Of a DNA stretch of 64,000 nucleotides, positions 57,574 through 64,000 are shown piece by piece (positions within the stretch are counted from its first letter, which is position 1; each line of letters opens with the position of its first letter). Source of the DNA: Nocardia sp. CC227C (GTDB lineage Bacteria; Actinomycetota; Actinomycetes; Mycobacteriales; Mycobacteriaceae); NCBI RefSeq assembly GCF_030767025.1, contig NZ_JASITE010000001.1, positions 620,001 to 684,000 on the forward strand, given 5' to 3'. The notes below the pieces were generated by a model. It was not told the origin of the DNA and made no database searches. It saw nothing but the letters and a program-made list of their open reading frames with translations. The translations under genes were made by a program, and so were the position numbers.

Positions 57574-60075
57574 GTGCGAGTAGCGCAGTCGTGGCTGACG
57601 GAAATCCTGCGGCGCACCACCCCGGAGTGGTCCGTGACGCCGGAGGAGCTCGACGCCGGTTTCGTCCGGGTCGGGCTGGAGGTCGAAGAGGTCGACCGGC
57701 TGGAGCCGGTCGGCGGTGAGATCGACAAGCCCCTGGTCGTGGGCCGGGTCGCCGAGATCACCGAACTGACCGAGTTCAAGAAGCCGATCCGCTTCTGCAA
57801 GGTCGATGTCGGCAATCCGGAGCTGCAGGAGATCATCTGCGGCGCGCGGAATTTCGCCGTCGGCGATCTGGTCGTGGTGGTGCTGCCGGGTGGCGTGCTG
57901 CCCGGCGGATTCAAGATCACGTCGCGGAAGACCTACGGGCACACCAGCAATGGCATGATCTGCTCGGTCGCCGAACTGGGCATCGGCAAAGACCACAGCG
58001 GCATCCTGGTGCTCGAACCGGGCACCGCCGAACCGGGCACCGACGCCAATGAACTGCTGGGCCTGGACGACACCGTCATCGAACTGGCCATCACCCCCGA
58101 CCGCGGCTACGCCTTCTCGGCGCGCGGCCTGGCGCGCGAACTGGCCTGCGGCTTCGATCTGGAATACGCCGATCCCGCCGTGCGGCTGCTGCCCGACACC
58201 GAGGAACCGGCCTGGTCGGTGAAGATCGAACCCGACTCGCTGTGCACGCGTTTCGCGGTGCGCCGGGTCACCGGGGTGGATCCGAAGGCCGTCAGCCCGT
58301 GGTGGCTGCAGCGGCGACTGCTGCTCTCGGGCGTGCGGCCCATCTCCCCGGCGGTCGACGTCACCAACTACGTCATGCTGGAACTCGGCCAGCCGCTGCA
58401 CGCCTTCGATGCCGCCAAGGTCACCGGCGGCTTCGTGGTGCGCCGCGCCAACAAGGGCGAGACGCTGCGCACCCTGGACGAGGCCGAGCGGGTGCTCGAC
58501 GCCGAAGACGTGGTGATCGCCGATGATTCGGGCGTCGTCTCGCTCGCGGGCATCATGGGCGGGGCCAGCACCGAGGTCGGCGACGACACCACCGACGTGC
58601 TCCTGGAGGCGGCGACCTGGAATCCGGTCGCCATCGCCCGCACCGCGCGCCGTCACAAGCTGGGCTCGGAGGCGAGCCGCCGCTTCGAACGGGTGGTGGA
58701 CCCGGAGCTGAATCTCGCCGCGCTGGACCGCGCCGCCACGCTGCTGGCCGAAATCGCCGGTGGCACCGTGGAACCCGTGCTCACCGACGTGCGAGTGCCG
58801 ACCCCGGCCCCCGCCCCGATCGCCATGGATCTGGATCTGGCCGACCGCACCGCCGGCGTCACCTACGAGCCCGGCACCTCCGCGCGCCGCCTCCAGCAGG
58901 TCGGCTGCGCCGTGGACGTCGATGTCAGCGAGTCCGGCCACGGTCAGCTGGTGGTCACCCCGCCGAGCTGGCGACCGGATCTGGTGCAGCCCGCCGATCT
59001 GGTGGAGGAGGTGCTGCGCCTCGAGGGTCTGGACAAGATCCCGTCGGTGCTGCCCACCGCCCCCGCCGGGCGCGGTCTCACCGCCGACCAGCGACGCCGC
59101 CGCGCCGTGGGCAAGGCGCTGGCCTTCTCCGGGGCCGTGGAGGTGCCCGCGCCGGTCTTCATGTCCGCCACCGTGTTCGACACCTGGGGACTGGACGCCG
59201 ACGACCCGCGCCGGAAGACGCTGAAGGTGCTCAACCCGCTGGACGCGGAGCGCCCCGACCTCGCCTCCACCCTGCTGCCCGGACTGCTGGAGGTGGCGGG
59301 CCGCAATATCTCGCGCGGGGCGCGGGATATCGCCGTCTACGGCATCGCCCAGGTGGTGCTGCCGGGCACCGAGACCGGAGCCGTGGATCCGCTGCCCGTG
59401 GACCGCCGCCCCACCGAGGACGAGATCGGCACCCTGCTGCGCTCGCTGCCGGAACAGCCGGTGCACGTCGCCGCCGTGCTCACCGGCAAGCGTGAGCCGC
59501 GCGGCCCGTGGGGCCAGGGCCGCCAGGTCGAGGCCGCCGACGCCTTCGCCCTGGTCGAGGCCATCGCCGACGCCGCCGGTGTGGTGATCGAGCGCCGCAC
59601 CGCCGCGTACCTGCCCTGGCATCCGGGCCGCTGCGCGGAACTGGTGGTGGACGGCACGGTCGTCGGCCACGCGGGCGAACTGCACCCCGCGGTGCTGGAG
59701 CGCTCGGGACTGCCGCCGCGCACCTGCGCCCTGGAACTGGACCTGGACGCGCTGCCGCTGCGCGAGAACCGGCCCGCCCCCGTGGTTTCCGCCTTCCCGG
59801 CGGTGCTGCAGGACGTCTCGGTCAGCGTCGAGAAGTCGACCCCGGCCGCCGCCGTGGAATCGGCCCTGCGCACCGGCGCGGGCGATCTGCTCGAGGACAT
59901 CGCGCTGTTCGACGTCTACGAGGGCGCGCAGGCCGGCGAGGGCCGCAAATCCCTCACCTACGCTCTGCGCTTCCGCGCCCCGGACCGGACTCTGACCGAG
60001 GACGAGGCCAGCGCCGCCCGGGACGCCGCCGTCGCCGCGGCGGCCGGTGCGGTGGGAGCGGTCCTGCGCGGCTGA
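57574..60075 (+). CDS. pheT: Phenylalanyl-tRNA synthetase beta subunit
   Basis: An 833-residue subunit: N-terminal tRNA-binding OB fold (about 40-150, [26 protein letters not shown]), B3/B4 editing domain ([53 protein letters not shown]), B5 domain, pseudo-catalytic core ([26 protein letters not shown]) and the C-terminal anticodon-binding FDX-ACB domain ([16 protein letters not shown] ... [20 protein letters not shown]). Editing of mischarged Tyr-tRNA-Phe should be intact. GTG 57574 with GAGGAAAG upstream. A hairpin follows. Confidence 0.97.
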   Translation: MRVAQSWLTEILRRTTPEWSVTPEELDAGFVRVGLEVEEVDRLEPVGGEIDKPLVVGRVAEITELTEFKKPIRFCKVDVGNPELQEIICGARNFAVGDLVVVVLPGGVLPGGFKITSRKTYGHTSNGMICSVAELGIGKDHSGILVLEPGTAEPGTDANELLGLDDTVIELAITPDRGYAFSARGLARELACGFDLEYADPAVRLLPDTEEPAWSVKIEPDSLCTRFAVRRVTGVDPKAVSPWWLQRRLLLSGVRPISPAVDVTNYVMLELGQPLHAFDAAKVTGGFVVRRANKGETLRTLDEAERVLDAEDVVIADDSGVVSLAGIMGGASTEVGDDTTDVLLEAATWNPVAIARTARRHKLGSEASRRFERVVDPELNLAALDRAATLLAEIAGGTVEPVLTDVRVPTPAPAPIAMDLDLADRTAGVTYEPGTSARRLQQVGCAVDVDVSESGHGQLVVTPPSWRPDLVQPADLVEEVLRLEGLDKIPSVLPTAPAGRGLTADQRRRRAVGKALAFSGAVEVPAPVFMSATVFDTWGLDADDPRRKTLKVLNPLDAERPDLASTLLPGLLEVAGRNISRGARDIAVYGIAQVVLPGTETGAVDPLPVDRRPTEDEIGTLLRSLPEQPVHVAAVLTGKREPRGPWGQGRQVEAADAFALVEAIADAAGVVIERRTAAYLPWHPGRCAELVVDGTVVGHAGELHPAVLERSGLPPRTCALELDLDALPLRENRPAPVVSAFPAVLQDVSVSVEKSTPAAAVESALRTGAGDLLEDIALFDVYEGAQAGEGRKSLTYALRFRAPDRTLTEDEASAARDAAVAAAAGAVGAVLRG

Positions 60076-60086
60076 CACATAGGTGC

Positions 60087-60123
60087 ACGACGGCCCGGGG
60101 TACGCAGGGAGTCGGGCCGTCGT
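60087..60123 (+). terminator. pheST terminator
   Basis: Perfect 11-bp stem ACGACGGCCCG (60087-60097) / CGGGCCGTCGT (60113-60123). Confidence 0.8.
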
Positions 60124-60205
60124 CATCGCGGTGACCTGCACTGTTCGGTGGACACTCCGGCGGGCAGCGGAATCGCAGGCACCATCCTCCTGGTAGGAAG
60201 GGACC

Positions 60206-60979
60206 ATGCAGCATCCCGCCCGGCCCGTGCTCAATCTGCTCACGTTCATGCCGCAGCAGCGGCGGATCGAGCTGACGCCCGACGTGTACGGGACGGACTA
60301 CGAGGAGCTGCGGCCGCGGACCGGGGACGGCGAGACCATCGACGCGTGGTGGGTGCCCGCGCGGGGAGAACCGGTGGCGCACATACTGTTCGCGCACGGA
60401 AACGCGGGGAATATCGGGGACCGTTCGCCGATCCTGGCGCTGCTGTCGCGGGCCGGGTTCGATGTGCTGATCTTCGACTACCGCGGGTACGGGCGCAGCA
60501 CCGGCAGGCCGAGCGAACAGGGCACGTACCTGGACGCGCGGGCCGCTCGGACGGCCCTGCTGGAGCGGCCCGGAGTGGATCCGAATCGGATTGTCTACCT
60601 GGGGAAGTCGCTCGGCGGCGCGGTGCTTTTGGAACTGGCGACGGGCTACCCACCCGCCGCCCTGGTACTCATTTCCACCTTCACCGGCCTGCGGGACGCG
60701 GCCGCCGCGGTCTATCCGATCCTGCCGAAGATCTTCGTCCCCGACGCCTACCCGAGCCTGCGCCGCATCCGGAACCTGCGCGCGCCGGTACTGATCATGC
60801 ACGGCGACAACGACGAACTGCTGCCGCTGTGGATGGGGGAGCGGCTGTACGCGGCGGCACCGGAACCGAAGAAGTTCGTGGTGTTCCCCGGTGCGGGCCA
60901 CAACGAGGTGGTGGCGGATCCGGAGTGGGACGCGACCCTCTCCGCGTGGGTCACGGCCAGTCTCGGCATCACGCGCTGA
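60206..60979 (+). CDS. Alpha/beta hydrolase
   Basis: A 257-residue protein of the BEM46/YfhR-like group: LFAHGNAGNIGDR (oxyanion region), DYRGYGRSTGRPSEQG, nucleophile Ser in LGKSLGGAVLLEL, acid Asp in MHGDNDELLPLWMG and catalytic His in GAGHNEVV. No signal peptide; the first 20 residues are moderately hydrophobic (VLNLLTFM). Substrate unknown. ATG 60206 with GGAAGGGA 2-4 nt upstream. Its end overlaps the convergent RidA gene by 11 bp. Confidence 0.9.
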   Translation: MQHPARPVLNLLTFMPQQRRIELTPDVYGTDYEELRPRTGDGETIDAWWVPARGEPVAHILFAHGNAGNIGDRSPILALLSRAGFDVLIFDYRGYGRSTGRPSEQGTYLDARAARTALLERPGVDPNRIVYLGKSLGGAVLLELATGYPPAALVLISTFTGLRDAAAAVYPILPKIFVPDAYPSLRRIRNLRAPVLIMHGDNDELLPLWMGERLYAAAPEPKKFVVFPGAGHNEVVADPEWDATLSAWVTASLGITR

Positions 60980-61376
60980 CGATCGCCACCGCGTCGATCT
61001 CCACCAGCATCTCCTCCCGCGGCAGTCCGGTGAACACCGTGGTGCGAGCGGGCAGCACGTCGCCGGTGGTGTGCGCGGTGACGAAGGCACCGTAGGCGTC
61101 GTTCATGACCGCGAAATCCTCGCGCTTGGTGAGGTATACGCGCAGCATCACCACATCGTCGAAGCTCGCGCCCCCGGCCTCCACGATGGCCTTCACATTC
61201 TCCAGGGTGCGCGTGGTCTGGGCGGCGACATCGCCCGGGTACAGGTATTCGCCGGTGACCGGATCGACCGGCCCCTGCCCGGACACCTGCACGAACGGAC
61301 CCTTGCGCACCCCCTGCGAGAAGGTGTGCGCGGGCGCGGGCGCGGCGGTGGTGCGGATGGCGATCTTCTCGCTCAT
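60969..61376 (-). CDS. RidA family imine/enamine deaminase
   Basis: A 135-residue YjgF/YER057c/UK114 protein: FSQGVRKGPFVQVSGQGPVDPVTGEYLYPGDVAAQTTRTLENVKAIVEAGGASFDDVVMLRVYLT with the conserved Arg, and the ending LPREEMLVEIDAVAIVS. RidA hydrolyses reactive 2-aminoacrylate-type imines released by PLP enzymes. Its place behind a PLP amino-acid deaminase cluster fits this role. ATG 61376 with GAAAGG upstream. Third gene of the leftward unit kinase-IclR-RidA (29 bp gap to IclR). Confidence 0.92.
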   Translation of the reverse strand: MSEKIAIRTTAAPAPAHTFSQGVRKGPFVQVSGQGPVDPVTGEYLYPGDVAAQTTRTLENVKAIVEAGGASFDDVVMLRVYLTKREDFAVMNDAYGAFVTAHTTGDVLPARTTVFTGLPREEMLVEIDAVAIVSA

Positions 61377-61405
61377 GGTGAACCTTTCGGGTGTCGATGG
61401 TGAGG

Positions 61406-62155
61406 TCAAGGACTCGGGCTCCAGCCGAGTTCGGCGGAGACGGCGTCGGCGGCGGCGCGCACCCGGGGCAACCGGGCGAGCACCTGATCGTGATCGAGGA
61501 GCATGTCCGGCACCGACATGGACAGCGCGGCCACCACCGCCCCGGTGCCGTCGCGGACCGGAACGCCGATGCAGTTGACGAAGCTCTCGTGCTCCTCGTG
61601 GTCCTCCGCATAGCCCTGTGCGGCAACGAGTTCCAGCTCCGCGAGGTAGGCGTCCGGGTCGGCGATGGTGCGATCGGTGAACCGCGTGTACTCGATGCCT
61701 TCGGCAATGTCCCGCCACCGCGCCCGCGGCTGCGCGGCGACGAGCACCTTCCCGACCGCCGTGCAGTGCAGCGGGGCGGGACGGCCCACGCGCGAGTACA
61801 TCCGAACACTCTGTGTCGCATCGAGTTTGTCGATGTAGACGGCCTCACCGGACTCGTAGACCGCGAGGTGGATGGTCTGCCCCGTGGCGGCATTGAGGTC
61901 GGTGAGATGCCCCCGCGCCACCGTGCGGATATCGCGGCTCTCCAGTGCCCGGTTGGCCAGCTCGAACAGCCGTGATCCCAGGCGGTAGCGGTGTCCGGCG
62001 TCATGGGTGACGAAGCGCTCGCCCTCCATGGTCTGCAACAGCCGCAGCACCGTCGATTTGTGCACGCCCAGCCGAGCGGCCAACTCGTCCAGGGATTTCG
62101 AATCCTCGCCCAGTTCGGTGAGGATGGTCAGCGCGCGCTGCAGACTCTGGCTCAT
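61406..62155 (-). CDS. IclR family transcriptional regulator
   Basis: A 249-residue regulator. Winged helix (residues 1-65): SLQRALTILTELGEDSKSLDELAARLGVHKSTVLRLLQTMEGERFV. Effector domain from about 75: GQTIHLAVYESGEAVYIDKLDA, GRPAPLHCTAVGKVLVA, GYAEDHEEHESFVNCIGVPVRDGTGAVVAALSMSVP, the IclR ligand pocket. Overlaps the kinase gene by 4 nt (ATGA). Probably controls the divergent kinase/deaminase promoters, which hold several inverted repeats. Confidence 0.93.
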   Translation of the reverse strand: MSQSLQRALTILTELGEDSKSLDELAARLGVHKSTVLRLLQTMEGERFVTHDAGHRYRLGSRLFELANRALESRDIRTVARGHLTDLNAATGQTIHLAVYESGEAVYIDKLDATQSVRMYSRVGRPAPLHCTAVGKVLVAAQPRARWRDIAEGIEYTRFTDRTIADPDAYLAELELVAAQGYAEDHEEHESFVNCIGVPVRDGTGAVVAALSMSVPDMLLDHDQVLARLPRVRAAADAVSAELGWSPSP

Positions 62156-63192
62156 GAGGCCACATTCTCGGTCACGACGGCGTCGGGGTAGCGCAGTCGG
62201 GCCCATTCCGCGGCATCGAGCGCGGCCAGTGTCTCCATGCGTGCGAGTGGCGGCAGTTCGGCGCCGTCGCCCACCGCCGTGAGCGCCGCCGCCGCGCACA
62301 GATGTCCGAAGCGCAACAGCTGCTCGTGCGGCCGGCCTCGGAGCAGCGCGCCCAGGTAGCCGCCCGCGAAAGCGTCTCCGGCGCCGATGCGTTCGGTCAC
62401 GTTCAAGGCGAGGGCGGGCACCTCGAGCCGCCGCTCACCGAGGAATCCGATGACCGCGTGCGCGTCGTTCTTGACCACCAGATGCCGTGGCTGCGGGAAC
62501 AGCGCGCGCAGCCGATCCGGATCGCCGGTGCCGAAGACCGCCTCGGCCTCATCGGAGCCGAGGAACACCACATCGGCCCCGCGCACATGGCGGGCCAGCA
62601 CCTCGGCGGCGTCGACGGTGCGGCGATGCCACAGTGCCGGACGGTAATTCAGATCGAAGCTGAGCAGTCGGTCGCCACGGGGGCGGGTGAGCAGGGTGTC
62701 GGTGAGTGCGGTGGCGGAGTCCGACAGTGCCGTGGTGATACCCGTGAAGTGGACGAGGTCGCAGCCGCCGATCAGGTCGGCGGCCGCGTCGTGATCGGCA
62801 GCCGACAGCGCGCTGGCGGCGGAACCGGTGCGGTAGTACAGCATTCGGCTCGCACCCGCCGCCAGATCGCCGGGCGTGTCCGAGCCGCCGCCGCGCTCCT
62901 TGACGTACACGGCGGTGGGTCGCTCGGCGTCGACGGCCACGGCGGAGACGTCCACGCCGCGCTCGGCCAGATGCCGTATCAGATACCGGCCGAAGCCGTC
63001 GTCGCCGACCCGGGAGATCCAGGCCGTCGCCACCCCGAGCTGGGTCAGCACGGCCGCCACATTCGCCTCGGCGCCGCCCGCGGCGCGCTCGAAGACGGGG
63101 GAATCCTCCAGCGGTCCCGGCTCGGCCACCAGGACGGCCAGTCCCTCGCCCACGGTGACCGCCTGCGGACGGGTCGGCATCGGCCAGATCAC
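62152..63192 (-). CDS. PfkB-family sugar kinase (KDG kinase-like)
   Basis: A 346-residue ribokinase-fold enzyme: GGAEANVAAVLTQLGVATAWISRVGDDGFG at the N-terminus, YYRTGSAASALS, FDLNYRPALW (substrate/ATP region) and ERIGAGDAFAGGYLGALL with catalytic Asp in the GAGD motif. Best fit is 2-keto-3-deoxygluconate kinase-like; the context (deaminase, RidA, IclR) points to catabolism of an amino-acid- or sugar-acid-derived substrate. GTG 63192 has AAGGGAG 5 nt upstream; ATG 63228 is an alternative. Confidence 0.9.
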   Translation of the reverse strand: MIWPMPTRPQAVTVGEGLAVLVAEPGPLEDSPVFERAAGGAEANVAAVLTQLGVATAWISRVGDDGFGRYLIRHLAERGVDVSAVAVDAERPTAVYVKERGGGSDTPGDLAAGASRMLYYRTGSAASALSAADHDAAADLIGGCDLVHFTGITTALSDSATALTDTLLTRPRGDRLLSFDLNYRPALWHRRTVDAAEVLARHVRGADVVFLGSDEAEAVFGTGDPDRLRALFPQPRHLVVKNDAHAVIGFLGERRLEVPALALNVTERIGAGDAFAGGYLGALLRGRPHEQLLRFGHLCAAAALTAVGDGAELPPLARMETLAALDAAEWARLRYPDAVVTENVAS

Positions 63193-63260
63193 ACGAACTC
63201 CCTTCGAACCCTTGCGGCTTTCGGCCATGCCGTGCAGACTAACCACCACTTACGCATTAC

Positions 63261-63308
63261 GCAACAATGGTTGCAAAATATGCAATGCAATATGGCTATC
63301 GCATTGCA
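63261..63308. promoter_or_regulatory. Cluster of inverted repeats, candidate IclR operators
   Basis: Three overlapping symmetric sites: GCAAC-AATG-GTTGC (63261-63274), TTGCA-AAATA-TGCAA (63271-63285) and TGCAATGC-N12-GCATTGCA (63281-63308). All lie in the AT-rich spacer of the divergent kinase and deaminase genes, right where both promoters must be. Confidence 0.65.
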
Positions 63309-63341
63309 CTGTCCTGACCGTGAATATCCGAAGGGAGTTCC

Positions 63342-64000
63342 GTGGCCATCGACTCCGACGCCGTCGCCGCGCTGGACGAGCGCAGGCTGGGGCCGGAACA
63401 CAAGTCCCTCCCACCCGCCGCGTGGGGGCTGACCGTGCGCGAATACCTGGACACCGCACCACATCTCGACGACCTCGCCACCCCCGTGCTGACGGTGGAC
63501 GCCGCGGCCATGGAGTCGAATCTCACCGTCATGGCGGACTGGACCCGCGCCGCCGGGGTGCGGCTGGCTCCGCACGGCAAGACCACCATGGCCCCGCGCC
63601 TGTGGGAGCGGCAGCTCGCCGCCGGGGCCTGGGGAATCACCCTGGCCACCGGATGGCAGGCGCAGGTGGCCCGCTCCTTCGGCGTACACCGCGTGCTGCT
63701 GGCCAATGCCCTGGTCGATCCGGTCGCCCTGTGCTGGGTGGCGGCGGAACTGGCGGTCCACCCGGAGTTCGAATTCCTGTGCTGGGCCGACAGCGTCGCC
63801 ACGGTCGAACTCATGGATCGCGCCCTGCGATCCGCCCCGGACACCGACCGGCTCACCGTCCTGGTCGAACTGGGCGGGCCGCACGGCCGCACCGGTGCGC
63901 GCTCGGTGCAGCGGGGGCTAGAGATCGCGGCGGCGATCAGCGCGTCGGGGCGGCTGCGCCTCGGCGGTGTCGGCGGGTACGAGGGCGCGCTCGCCCACGA
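63342..64000 (+). CDS. PLP-dependent amino acid deaminase (D-serine dehydratase/alanine racemase fold), partial
   Basis: 219 codons to the window edge. GTG 63342 has AAGGGAG 4 nt upstream. LATPVLTVDAAAMESNLTVMADWT leads to RLAPHGKTTMAPRL, the position of the PLP-binding Lys of the D-threonine aldolase/D-serine dehydratase family. Later WGITLATGWQAQVARSFGVHRVLLAN and LVELGGPHGRTGARS follow the same fold. Such deaminases release ammonia and imine/ketoacid from D-amino acids; the RidA protein encoded across the promoter would clear the imine. The C-terminal metal-binding domain lies outside the window. Confidence 0.87.
   Translation, partial: MAIDSDAVAALDERRLGPEHKSLPPAAWGLTVREYLDTAPHLDDLATPVLTVDAAAMESNLTVMADWTRAAGVRLAPHGKTTMAPRLWERQLAAGAWGITLATGWQAQVARSFGVHRVLLANALVDPVALCWVAAELAVHPEFEFLCWADSVATVELMDRALRSAPDTDRLTVLVELGGPHGRTGARSVQRGLEIAAAISASGRLRLGGVGGYEGALAH

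Overview
The window is chromosomal DNA from a high-GC actinobacterium, most likely Nocardia or a close relative in Mycobacteriales. The core gene order rpsA - coaE - DUF402 - uvrB - universal stress protein - uvrA - infC - rpmI - rplT - tsnR - pheS - pheT follows the order I recall from the Mycobacterium tuberculosis chromosome (Rv1630 to Rv1650). RpsA is nearly identical in layout to the mycobacterial protein. GTG starts, 4-nt ATGA/GTGA overlaps and strong hairpin terminators without U-tracts are typical of the group. Accessory genes are inserted between the core genes. I saw no rRNA, tRNA, CRISPR, insertion sequence or prophage.

Left part (1-16.7 kb): a partial DUF326-like gene; a stand-alone LeuA regulatory-domain gene behind a branched-chain leader peptide and hairpin; thioredoxin; 2H RNA ligase-like protein; a decarboxylating dehydrogenase; a three-gene polar amino-acid ABC importer; a LysR regulator divergent from an FAD oxidase; a four-gene peptide/nickel-type ABC importer with a fused double ATPase; an SPFH membrane protein paired with a 54-residue ribbon-helix-helix protein behind a promoter with a perfect palindrome; and a methyltransferase.

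Middle (16.7-38.2 kb): rpsA, a small toxin-antitoxin pair, coaE with a shortened C-terminal domain, uvrB, an AraC regulator, DoxX, a universal stress protein, a HelD/HelR-type RNA polymerase ATPase, a PAS-PAS-GGDEF protein, an orphan ketosynthase, a DosS/DevS-like sensor kinase divergent from a RafH-like ribosome hibernation factor with a DosR-like box between them, and uvrA with a histone-like basic tail. uvrA and uvrB both carry a PafBC-type (RecA-independent) DNA-damage promoter.

Accessory island (38.4-49.9 kb): an SDR, an aminoglycoside-phosphotransferase-like kinase co-transcribed with an XRE/TPR regulator, a small coupled ORF with a resolvase-like protein, an MmyB-type XRE regulator, and a leftward operon of cytochrome b5-fatty-acid desaturase, type III polyketide synthase and PvdE/SyrD-like ABC exporter, next to an LprG/LppX-type lipoprotein. 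This last group is the best candidate for an undescribed lipid biosynthesis and export system.

Right part (49.9-64 kb): a decayed hydrolase gene, DUF1844, the infC-rpmI-rplT-tsnR translation cluster (infC with an ATC start), a decayed GRAM/MFS junction, HxlR regulator plus nitroreductase with duplicated operators, a ferritin-like protein, pheST, a hydrolase, and a divergent RidA/IclR/PfkB kinase/amino-acid deaminase cluster cut by the window end.
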